Assembly: GCF_029633865.1 (NCBI RefSeq)
Contig: NC_079211.1
Coordinates: 149,967,249 to 150,031,248, forward strand
Source: Lampris incognitus
Lineage: Eukaryota > Chordata > Actinopteri > Lampriformes > Lampridae
Direction of reading: 5' to 3'
DNA length: 64,000 bases
In this document: piece after piece, positions 54,320-64,000 of the stretch
How the letters are laid out: every line of letters starts with the position of its first letter
Numbering within the stretch: the stretch's first letter is position 1
Translations under genes and position numbers: made by a program
The notes under the pieces: model-generated
Seen by the model: only the letters and a program-made list of their open reading frames with translations
What the model was told of the DNA's origin: nothing
Database searches by the model: none

Positions 54320-55085
54320 ACGGGTCACATCCTGCCGTCGGGGTACACTGAGTCAAGGCTCCTTCTTGTTTTTCCCCGTCTTTTGAGAGGAGCAGTACAG
54401 CTGCCACCCTTCCCTGGCACTCCACGTCTTCCCTGGAACTTTAAAACCGGCCTCTCGGAGCCTCTGGCTGACATTGTCAACGAGAGGTGGTGAGGTTGCA
54501 CAACAGATGTCTTGCTGTTTTTCCAAGTGGTCATGCGTGGAGAATGCACCGCCTCCCTGAGCTCTGACAAAAGAAATCAACCCGACCAGTGCAAAAGTTG
54601 CTGAAGTTCAGGGCACTTTGAAATATCAACAACACTTTTTTCCCAAGACGATGAAAAACAAAAGAGACGCTTGACATCATCAGTAATGTCTTGCTGGACT
54701 GACAAATGGAGATGGGTTTCCTCTCTGCATTCAAACAGAGCAGTTTATCTAAACTCGGCTTAACCGTGTGAGGATCAGGAGCACTTGGATCAGTCTCAGG
54801 AGTTTGCTGATCCAGGTCCAAGCTGTGCGGCTGCACTGTGGACTCCTCTTCATCACGTTTACTGTCAGGAGGTGTAAATGCAGAGACTCTGTGCTTCCTG
54901 AAAGAATGGAATCGGGGAAAAGTTGACGGGCAACCTGTGCTGGCTGGCCAGTAGAGGGCGCTGCGGTGGCCGCCCCCTTCAAATATCAAGTATATTTGTT
55001 ATATTATAGTGTCATACATTGTATAAGAATGCTGGCTTTTGTACCTTATTCTGCAATGTGATGAAAAGTAAATAAAAACTGTTGG
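54320..55085. other. Unrecognised stretch with open minus-strand frames
   Basis: A 152-codon minus frame (54989-54531) reads SFRKHRVSAFTPPDSKRDEE and LDLDQQTPETDPSAPDPH. It resembles acidic linker exons of fish multi-copy immune or zinc-finger genes but carries no domain, so I do not name it. Confidence 0.25.
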
Positions 55086-55089
55086 AAAC

Positions 55090-55308
55090 AAAACCACAAC
55101 ATCCGCTGCACGCCGTCCGTCTTGGGAGAGAGATCCTCCTCCGCTGCTCTCCCTGGGGGTTCTCCCTCTTTCGTCTCCCTGTTGAAGGGTGTTTTTTTTA
55201 AGGGAGTTGTTCCTTATGAGGGTCTAGGGACAGGATGTTGTGTTGCTCTGAAGCCCTCTGAGGCACAAATTTGTAATATTGGCCTGTACAAATAACACTG
55301 ACTTGACT
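55090..55308 (+). mobile_element. CR1/L2-type LINE, 3' UTR only
   Basis: GGGAGAGAGATCCTCC, TAAGGGAGTTGTTCCTTATG, GGGACAGGATGTTGTGTTGC and the tail TACAAATAACACTGACTTGA. Matches the 3' UTR of 45510-51880. A SINE B (minus) adjoins its tail. Confidence 0.75.
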
Positions 55309-55555
55309 TTCACCAGGGGGGGCGTAGTGCGTGGGAGGATCCCGCTATTCCCTCCAGTTCCCTCTCCCTCCCTCCCGGCCAGAGGAGGCGCTAGTGCAGC
55401 GACCAGGACACACACACCCACATCCGGCTGCCCACCTGCAGACACGGCGAAGTGTGTATCTGTAGGGATGCCCGACCGAGCCGGAGGTAACGCGGGGATT
55501 CGAACCCGCGATCCCCATGGCAACGGAATAGACCGCCACGCTACCCGGACGCCCC
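55309..55555 (-). mobile_element. SINE family B, minus, 3'-truncated
   Basis: Reverse-complement head CTACCCGGACGCCCC at 55541-55555, B box GGGATTCGAACCCGCG, body back to the CCCACGCACTACGCCCCC block at 55316-55340. The rest of the body is missing. Confidence 0.8.
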
Positions 55556-55781
55556 TGCACAAAAAGTTTTTAGGCTGATTGGTCCAGTAGCACGCACGCA
55601 CACGCACGCACGCACGCACACACAGAGGAAAGGTCAAAGGTCAAATATTGTGAGAGATTTAAGACATTGCTGTCACTGAGATAACCTTCACAAATGGCCG
55701 CCGCTGGCAGGTTGCTAAGAACAGAAAGCTAGTGAGGCTAACCTGTGAGTTGTGTTTCTATGCAACAGTGCCTTGTTCGTT

Positions 55782-56488
55782 GTGTGTGTGTGTACATACA
55801 CACAGGGTGTTGTGATGCGTCTAGTGCAGCAGTGTGTAGTTGGAGGGAAGGTGCATGTGTTCTTCCAACCCGCTTGTGTCCTTCCTGCCCTTATCTTGCT
55901 GCCGCTGGCTAGCCTCTGTGGCGAATAGGGAAGCATCCTAGCGTGTAAGCCTTCCCTTGCCAGTACATAGCCTCTCCTTCACCAAGACTCCTGCCAGGCC
56001 TCCCCGTGGCCACACGTGGTAACTGGGGTCTTGCGGCCCCAGGCTAACTGGGCAGGGGATCTCGGAGCAGCAGTGGGCCCCAGAGATATGGTGTGCAGGC
56101 CCACCCTGGTGGACACGCCCTGGCACCTATCAACCACTGCCCCGCTGCCTTGTGGGTGAGTCTGGAAGACATAAGGCTAAGGGAGCTCACCCCAACAGAA
56201 AAGCAAGCTGTGGCGGCACGCTTCGAGGCGATTTCCGAAAAACTGGATTTCCGGCAGCCCCCTGCAGTTGTGTGGAGGTGCCGGTCGTCTAGGGATCCCC
56301 CTTGCCATCGGATCCATCTCCTCTACAATCAAGTCATGTGGCGTTGGGAGAAGCCCACCCCCCATGCCACTTTAAAACCCATCTCTGCTGCGCAGGGATC
56401 TTCTGCTATCTGAGTCCTCAAAGGACCCACAAATAGAAGAAGATGGTCATCATCGGGCACGATGGGCAACCAGCAAGCAAGCAAGCAA
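55782..56488 (+). mobile_element. Retroposon R3, copy 2, 12-bp target duplication
   Basis: Flanked by GCCTTGTTCGTT at 55770-55781 and 56489-56500. Nearly identical to 34268-34975 with scattered substitutions and 1-bp indels. Tail (AAGC)n. No pol III boxes or protein domain recognised; a shared plus-strand frame (RFEAISEKLDFRQPPAVVWR) is open in both copies up to an indel. Confidence 0.85.
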
Positions 56489-56504
56489 GCCTTGTTCGTT
56501 AGCC

Positions 56505-57095
56505 GCATGTAACAGGGCCAACAGGGGCCTTAAGTTAGAAAGACATTTTGGTGCATTCTCAAAAAGAAAGCATGCACTGGCAAGCTCGGCAACACCAACA
56601 GGCCTGGGAGACCACGGAGCACATGTACAGGGGACGACCGCAGAATTCTTTCCCTAGTGAGGACAAACACACTCACAACATCTAATGAAGCCAGAAGCAC
56701 TCTTGAGAGGTGGGGGGGGTATCAAGTCTACAATCAAGAGACGCCTGTGTAACCCAGTCAACAACCACCTACAAGCAGCGTTAGGTTGTTTACAGTCTTC
56801 ATTTCTCATTTCCAGATACATTTTAATTGCGTGTTTCACCTGCATATTATTTCGGCCCAGCAGAGGGCAGTGGTGGCGCTGCAGATGGAGAAAGCTACTG
56901 CGGCGTTTCTCGGGGCGAGGAAGAGCAGAGAGCGGTAAGTGGAAGCTGAAACGCGAGCTCGGAGAACACACGGAAATAAAGAAACAGGTGGAGGGTTTTC
57001 GCCACAGAACCCCACCTCCAACCAGGGCGGGGTTGACATTCTGACGTATTGCGTTCTTTTCTCCGCTTGTTGTTGTTTTTCGATGATTTGGCACA
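56505..57095. other. No recognised gene; possible upstream region
   Basis: Unique-looking sequence. A donor-like AGAGAGCGGTAAGTGG at 56929-56944 follows GC-rich sequence. Confidence 0.3.
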
Positions 57096-57212
57096 GCCCA
57101 TTGGACAAATCGCCGGCGGCAGACGAGCGGCGGGCGTGAAGCGGAAGAGGAACCGGAAGCCGCCGGAAGTGTTCTGCTCCACGTGTCCTCGTCTCACCGG
57201 GCAGATAAGGTG
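57096..57212 (+). promoter_or_regulatory. Possible GC-rich promoter and first exon
   Basis: CpG-rich block with clustered ETS-type sites (ACCGGAAGC, GCCGGAAGTG, GCGGAAGAGG) followed by a good splice donor GATAAG|GTGAGA at 57209/57210. No TATA box. This combination is typical of housekeeping-gene starts. No coding exon that could belong to it is recognised in the remaining 7 kb, so the gene, if real, lies downstream or is lost. Confidence 0.3.
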
Positions 57213-57214
57213 AG

Positions 57215-57600
57215 ATCTCACCACACTTAATACAAAGACATACTACCCGGGGAGATCCACGTTGTTTACTTTTATTTCTGGGTGGGGTTGTTTCATCAGA
57301 GCTCTGAACGGCTTTTTCATTTTCTATTTTTTCCTCGACTCGTCTTGTTTAAAGACTAAAAGGAGAAAACACAGCTTCTCACAGCTAAAAAGGGACAGTA
57401 CAACACACACAAAAAGAGACAACAGGGTTACAATATGTTTAATGTTGCAGTACAATACATGCCGGCTGTTTGACTAAAAGGTAATCGGTGTTTCCATTCC
57501 TCTACTCCTCTTTGAAAAGTACCTTGGACGAGCACTTGCCGTTTATAGTGAATCTATCAAGTGCCCCCTTACACCTGCATGGGAATAAATACGGAGGGTT
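57215..57600. other. No recognised feature
   Basis: AT-rich sequence between the possible promoter and a minisatellite. Confidence 0.35.
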
Positions 57601-57606
57601 TACGGC

Positions 57607-58002
57607 AAGGTGAAAACCCCTGGTGTCACTTAGCAACAGGAAGGCCAGACAAGGTGAAAACCCCTGGTGTCACTTAGCAACAGGAAGGCCAGACAAGGTG
57701 AAAACCCCTGGTGTCACTTAGCAACAGGAAGGCCAGACAAGGTGAAAACCCCTGGTGTCACTTAGCAACAGGAAGGCCAGACAAGGTGAAAACCCCTGGT
57801 GTCACTTAGCAACAGGAAGGCCGGACAAGGTGAAAACCCCTGGTGTCACTTAGCAACAGGAAGGCCGGACAAGGTGAAAACCCCTGGTGTCACTTAGCAA
57901 TAGGAAGGCCAGACAAGGTGAAAACCCCTGGTGTCACTTAGCAACAGGAAGGCCAGACAAGGTGAAAACCCCTGGTGTCACTTAGCAACAGGAAGGCCAG
58001 AC
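57607..58002. repeat. 44-bp minisatellite, exactly 9 units
   Basis: Unit AAGGTGAAAACCCCTGGTGT CACTTAGCAACAGGAAGGCC AGAC (in blocks), almost no variation. It ends where recognisable Tc1 transposase sequence begins. Confidence 0.95.
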
Positions 58003-58024
58003 TAGACGGTGTTTAAAAACATCT

Positions 58025-58915
58025 AAAAACCTCCCCAGTTCTGGAACAAGGCTCTCTGGACAGATGAAGCAGTGATTAACTTGTACCAGAAGGACGGGAA
58101 GAGGAAAAGTGTGGAGAACAGAAGGAACAGCTCATGATTCTCAGCATACCATATCATCTGTCAGACATGGTGGAGGTGGTGTTATGAAATGGCCATGTAT
58201 GGTTGCCGGTGGAACTTGGTTATTGGTGTTTATTGATGATGTGACTACTGACAGAAGCAGCAGGATGGATTGTGGTGTTTATAAGGACATACCATTTGCT
58301 CAGGTTTAGCCAAATGTCACAACACTGAGAGGACGCCGCTTCACACTGCAGATGGATAATGACACAAAACAAGCCGAGAAAGCAACCCAGGAGTCTCTCA
58401 AGGCAGAAAAGTGGAATATTCAGAAGTGACCGAGTCAGTCGCCTGACCTCGACCCAGTTGAGCATGCTTTTCACTTGCTGACGATCAAACTAACGGCCAA
58501 AAGACCCCCCACAGACAACCAGCAACTGAAGGCAGCTGCTGTTAAGTCTTGGCAGAGCATTTCAAAGGAAGAAACTCAGAATTTGAAGATGTCGATGGGT
58601 TCCAGACTTCAGACAGTTATTGACTACAAAGGATTTCCCTGCAAACGTTAAATATACTTGTTATAATCACAGTTATGTTTGTTGTCCAATTACTTTTGAG
58701 CCTCTGAAAATGGGGTGACCCAGTATATCCATGGCTGTAGTTCCTGAACAGTTAATGCCATATTTTTATCCAACCCCTTAACTTAAAGCAGAAAGTCTGC
58801 TCTTCAATCACATCTCAAATACTTCATGTCAAATCCACTGTGGTGGTGTACAGGGGCGAAATTACAAATATTGTGTAACTGTCCAAATACTCAAGGACCT
58901 AACTGCAAATGAAAA
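58025..58915 (+). pseudogene. Tc1-like transposase, catalytic half, stop-interrupted
   Basis: DDE transposase of the Tc1/mariner group. In frame: KPPQFWNKALWTDEAVINLY (first Asp), RHGGGGVMKWPCMVAGG, VTTLRGRRFTLQMDNDTKQA (second Asp region, QMDND), SQSPDLDPVEHAF (third catalytic Asp/Glu context, normally SPDLNPIEH), ending GFPCKR then TAA. Stops occur at 58034, 58306 and 58426. The N-terminal DNA-binding half is missing; the 44-bp array stands in its place. The 3' non-coding end runs to the AAATACTCAAGGACCTAACTG terminus near 58915. Confidence 0.8.
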
Positions 58916-59498
58916 AAATCACACCAAATTAGGAAAACCACACCATGAAATGCATGCAAATGAAAGCAACACACAATCACTTATTCTAATGTACTCCTAT
59001 ACCCCAAGTTGGACGTGTCCACAAACTAGAGAGGTTAAACCGTCTCTCACTATAATAGTAGTCCTCAATTTAGAGCCAAGGGCAGCAAGATTTAAACCTG
59101 ACCATGTGAGGGGCAGCGCCCACTAAAACCATGTAAACTAGACTAGTTTCTGCACACATTCTAAGCAGGCAAAGCAGCAGTGACAATATTCCGCAGTATA
59201 TTCTGCAAGACGTTAAGACAGGCATTAAATGTTTTGTCAATCAATCAGTGTTTGCAAACCACATTACCTTGGCTGTACCAACACCCGCGGATATACTCGC
59301 GAGCAACCAGCCAGCCAGACGCTCTCAAAGTCGCCGCACACCAGGGCGTCGGCCTCAAACAGGACGCAACCGTGCAACCATCAATGGACCGCAGCAGCTA
59401 AGTAGCGGGGGTGCCAGTCTCAGCTCGGGAAGCAGCCATGAGCAACTACTCAGAGTGGCAACAGCGGAATAGGCGGGGGGCCAGATGAACACCCATGC
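58916..59498. other. No recognised feature
   Basis: Mixed sequence; 59255-59470 is GC-richer and open in plus frames but shows no motif. Confidence 0.35.
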
Positions 59499-60555
59499 CA
59501 GTGGTTCTCAACCTTTTTGGGGTCCTGGACCCCCTGCGTATTTTTGATCTACCCTGAGGACCCCTCCACCTGATCTTGGGGGAGGGGGGTTGCAATTTGA
59601 TAGAAACAGTAGAAACTGCATTTTAAATTGCATTAGAGCATTTATACACTCTTTGGGGCAAAAATAAGAGCTTTCAGTTGTAACTTAGATATAGTTAACA
59701 CAACAGAGTTCTTATGCAGTAACTTTCAGATATATGTAACAAAACAGAATATGTATTCAGTAACTTTCAGATATATGTAACAAAACAGAATATGTATTCA
59801 GTAACTTTCAGATATATGTAACAAAACAGAATATGTATTCAGTAACTTTCAGATATATGTAACAACACAGAATATGTATTCAGTAACTTTCAGATATATG
59901 TAACAACACAGACTATGTATTCAGTAACTTTCAGATATATGTAACAAAACAGAATATGTATTCAGTAACTTTCAGATATATGTAACAAAACAGAATATGT
60001 ATTCAGTAACTTTCAGATATATGTAACAAAACAGAATATGTATTCAGTAACTTTCAGATATATGTAACAACACAGAATATGTATTCAGTAACTTTCAGAT
60101 ATATGTAACAAAACAGAATATGTATTCAGTAACTTTCAGATATATGTAACAAAACAGAATATGTATTCAGTAACTTTCAGATATATGTAACAAAACAGAA
60201 TATGTATTCAGTAACTTTCAGATATATGTAACAACACAGAATATGTATTCAGTAACTTTCAGATATATGTAACAACAGAATTTTTATGCAGTAACTTTTA
60301 ACAATGCAAACGGGAGCGAGATCTCTTATTAAAATACAATAAATGACACTTGTGAAACAGATGTAATCAGAGAAAAAAGTCCTGTTACCCTTTATAGTTT
60401 AGGTAGATAAAGGTCTCAGTCACATTTGAGTAAAATAATCCTATTTCTATAAATGTCATAGGATCTTTTTCTTAAAGATATTTTATTTTCACGGACCCCT
60501 TGCAATTACACGACGGACCACTAGGGGTCCGCGGACCCCCGGTTGAGAAACACTG
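59499..60555. mobile_element. hAT-type MITE, copy 2, with expanded 41-bp array
   Basis: Same ends as 7246-7892 (CAGTGGTTCTCAACC / GGTTGAGAAACACTG) and the same flanking unique parts, but the 41-bp unit is present ~14 times (59719-60292) against ~4 in copy 1. Flanking octamers ACCCATGC and AGGTAGGC do not match, so no target duplication remains. Confidence 0.85.
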
Positions 60556-60749
60556 AGGTAGGCTACTTATCATAGGAGATAGGCTGCGTGGGTGTGACTG
60601 GGCCTAACTAAGCCCACTGGTTACACATACTACGTCAACGCTTCACAAGTCACAAAATCGAGGCGTATTTGTCAATTCCTTTTATTTCACATGATACCAA
60701 AACACCTAAATATCGTGACCTGGTGTTGAAAAACAGACCTTATTTGAGG

Positions 60750-61290
60750 CCTCTACTTGCTCTGCTCCTGGCAGCTGAGCTCGCCAGTCAGGGAGCCAAC
60801 CGGCACCGCTCCCCGGCGCCTACGTACCAACCAGGCCAAAGGCTGTGGCTGTCCCCGGAGGACCTCCCGCTTCAGCAACACCGCGAAGAAGCTGGACCCC
60901 CGGTTCGCCGGGCCCTTTGAGATCAGGAAGGTGCTCAGTCCCGCGGCGGCGAGTCTGAAGCTTCCGGCTTCCATGAAGATCCATCTGGTTTTTCATGTGT
61001 CTCGGGTTAAGCCTGTCTGCCTCTGATACCTCCGGCCCCGGCTCCACCTCCCCCTGAGATTGTGGATGGGCGCCCCCAGTGGAAGGTCCGCCAGCTGCTG
61101 GATGTCCGGCGCCGAGGACGGGGGGTTCCAGTATTTGGTGGACTGGGGAGGGCTACGGTCCGGAGGAACGTAGCTGGGTCTCCTGCCAGCTCATCCTGGA
61201 CCCTGGGCTGCTCACCGAGTTTCATCGTTCCCATCCCGACAAGCCGGGCAAGTGGCCTGGTGGCTCCCGTTGACAGCGAGGAAGAGAACT
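60750..61290 (+). pseudogene. Ty3/gypsy (chromovirus) pol C-terminus
   Basis: End of integrase and chromodomain of a chromovirus-type gypsy element. Pieces: [20 protein letters not shown] (60797), then after a frameshift [20 protein letters not shown] and [29 protein letters not shown] follows. After another shift come [20 protein letters not shown] sequence and YLVDWGG (61135, chromodomain strand), ending [15 protein letters not shown]. At least three frame changes. No LTR or upstream pol is seen, so it is a fragment; plus strand and unrelated in position to the minus provirus at 0.4-6.1 kb. Confidence 0.8.
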
Positions 61291-61454
61291 AAACAGCGAG
61301 CCACTCAGGGTGGATATGTTGCAGTATGCAGACAGATATTCATGTGTTATTTCACTTGGCAGGGTCGCATGGAAAAGGTTCTGTTAGTGATGTTGATACC
61401 AGACTAGGCTTCCACTGCAGTAGCTCTGTGTGTGTGTGCATGTGTGTGTTTCTC

Positions 61455-61545
61455 AGAAAGGAGTGACTTACCAGAAGACCCAAACACACTCGACCCCGAG
61501 TAACCACCGATGATGGGGTGTGTGTGTGTGAGAGAGAGAGATTTG
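61455..61545 (+). mobile_element. LINE 3' end with TG-then-AG tail
   Basis: CACACTCGACCCCGAGTAAC, CACCGATGATGGGGTGTGTG then (AG)n. Third example of the tail seen at 24240-24360 and, reversed, at 62742-62890. Confidence 0.65.
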
Positions 61546-61727
61546 AGTTTTAAAAGTACATTTACTCAGATTACATCACAGCCCCGCAGCTGCTGTCAAC
61601 ATTTTATAATCCAGCTCATAAAATGGAAACCATTTCAGAAGAAAAGTCCCGTTGTATGGTGAAGTATTTATAAGTATTTGTAACCAAAAAAACTTGATTT
61701 GAAACATGGCATGTCAACTCGACTTGC

Positions 61728-61895
61728 TTTGAATTGACTTGCGTAGCCCGACGTAGCAAACATGAAATGGCCTCAGGCGGGTTTGGCAGCAACACAACAT
61801 TCTGTCCTTAGACCCTGCCATGGGCTGAGCAACAACTCCCCCAAAAACCAAAAACAACCTCTTAACAGGGACGAAAAACAGGAAGAATCTCTAAG
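61728..61895 (-). mobile_element. CR1/L2-type LINE 3' UTR fragment, minus
   Basis: GCAACACAACATTCTGTCCTTAGACCC and AACAACTCCC…AACCTCTTAACAGGGA match the LINE 3' UTR in reverse. Confidence 0.6.
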
Positions 61896-62871
<976 letters not shown>

Positions 62872-62890
<19 letters not shown>

Positions 62891-64000
62891 TATGAATGTC
62901 CACCTTTGAGGTCTTTGTGGGTCTTCGGGTGGGCATAGAGGCCAATCCCGGTGCCACATAATTTGGGGCAATGTGGGCAAGGGTGTGAAGAAGGGGTTGT
63001 GGATGTGGTTTGGGCCTTTCTAGTAACTCGCTCTTTTCTCAGTCTGCACTTGTTTTCAGCAGCACAGTGGACGTCATGGTTATAGCGCCCAGTACCGTCA
63101 TGGACAGCCAGTCTCCAGGCCTCCCTGTCTTTTGCTGCTTGTTCCCAGGTGTTAAGGTCCATGCCAAACCTTTTGATGTTGGCCTTGATGTTACCTGTCA
63201 CGAGCTGAGAGTAAAGGACTTGTTTTGGGAGGCAGGAGTCAGACATACAGAGGGCATGGCCAGTCCATCTCAGCTGATGTTGTGCAATGGTGGCAGTTAT
63301 AGTAGGCATGTTGACCTCCTTGAGGACGCTGAAGTTGGTGTGCTTATCCTCACAGCTGATCTTAAGGATCTCCCTGAGGCATCGCTGTTGGTATGCCTCG
63401 AGTGCCTTCAGGTGTCTGCTATATGTGGTCCAGGTTTCAGACCCATACAATAGGGTGGGCAACACTGCCGCTTTGTACACCAGAATTTTTGTTCTGGTGT
63501 GAAGGTTGCGGTTTTCAAAAACCCTTTCACCCAATCTTGAGAAGGCCCGCCTGGCACAGCTGAGATGATGGTGTGTTTCAATGTTGGCTCTGGAGGAGAG
63601 AAGGCTGCCAAGATATGGAACCGTTCCACATTTCTGAGTCTGGTGTTATCTACGGAGATGGTTGGGGGCAGAGCAGGCATATTTTTGTTGGGTGGGGGTT
63701 GGTAGGGGATCTGGGTCTTTTTTATGTTAATGTCCAGGCCAAGCTGCTTGTATGCCTTTGCCAAGGTGTCCAGTTTGCTCTGTAGTTCCTCTTCTACGAG
63801 AGACACTAAGGCGTTGTCATCGGTGTACTGCAGATCAGTGATAGATGTGGTGGTGGTTTTACCTTTAGCCCTGAATCTGTTAATGTTCAGAAGATTCCCA
63901 TCAGCTGTGTACATGATTTTGACTCCCTGAAGCAGACTGAGACTCATGAGGTGGAGGATGGTGGCAATGAAGACAGACAACAGGGTTGGGGCAATGACAG
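62872..64000 (-). pseudogene. LINE reverse transcriptase with C-terminal zinc finger, cut by window end
   Basis: Minus reading, entering from beyond 64000: RT with TDLQYTDDNALVS (YADD box changed to YTDD, ~63816-63830), LGLDINIKKTQ. After a frameshift near 63530: FENRNLHTRTKILVYKAAVL, PTLLYGSETWT, HQLRWTGHALCMSDSCLPKQ, DREAWRLAVHDGTG, and at the end a C2H2 finger CPHCPKLCGTGIGLYAHPKTH region (62919-62985). The order RT, YGSETW, LRWxGHxxRM, C2H2 finger is that of a LINE group widespread in fish. Frameshift and altered YADD suggest it is dead. The 5' part is outside the window. Confidence 0.8.

Noticed and set aside
53984..54500. 160-codon plus frame from 54011
   Set aside because: Mostly repeat R2 in reverse; the same frames appear in copy 1 and match nothing.
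57607..58002. CRISPR-like array
   Set aside because: Units are contiguous with no unique spacers, in a vertebrate genome; it is a minisatellite. The same holds for the other arrays.

Overview
This window is eukaryotic nuclear DNA, almost certainly from a teleost fish (probably a spiny-rayed one). The evidence is the repeat content: two tRNA-derived SINE families with fish-type heads, CR1/L2-, RTE- and L1-type LINEs, Ty3/gypsy pol fragments including a chromodomain type, hAT and Tc1 DNA transposons, long CA/GA/TA microsatellites, and spliced exons with GT-AG borders. Nothing prokaryotic is visible. By my own addition of array lengths, about 11-12 kb is tandem repeat and most of the rest is transposon debris.

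Layout. 1-6.1 kb: a minus-strand, internally deleted gypsy provirus broken by five younger insertions: a hAT end, a SINE, a ~100-bp hairpin retroposon, a 3.1-kb hAT transposon, and inside that hAT a miniature LTR element whose LTRs contain a tRNA-like sequence. 6.1-8.7 kb: another miniature LTR element, an isolated LTR and a hAT MITE. 9.2-20.4 kb: the only host gene I can support, a plus-strand four-exon gene predicting a 141-residue IL-1-family (beta-trefoil) cytokine, with a TATA box, a non-coding first exon and an AATAAA signal. Its three introns hold eight tandem arrays plus SINE and LINE insertions. 20.4-35.6 kb: nested LINEs, one with an inverted internal block carrying a Tc1 element turned into a 2 x 535-bp palindrome, then a 2.9-kb and a 1.3-kb minisatellite and a hAT (ZBED-like) remnant. 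35.7-38.8 kb: a nearly complete but broken RTE-type LINE. 40-44 kb: AT-rich inverted repeats around a 70-bp minisatellite. 44.8-45.5 kb: a broken reading frame with GCDT and Cys-rich motifs. 45.5-51.9 kb: a nearly full CR1/L2-type LINE (SGNH-esterase ORF1; EN-RT ORF2), its ORF1 split by a solo LTR and a 47-bp minisatellite. 52-64 kb: SINEs, LINE tails, a possible GC-rich promoter near 57.1 kb, a Tc1 remnant, a second hAT MITE with an expanded internal array, a chromovirus pol end and a minus-strand LINE running off the end.

The elements do not work together as a pathway; the interest lies in their nesting, which gives relative ages, in the cytokine-like gene inside the repeats, and in the tRNA-containing miniature LTR family, the best candidate here for something undescribed. 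All family names are from reading motifs by eye; no database search was run.
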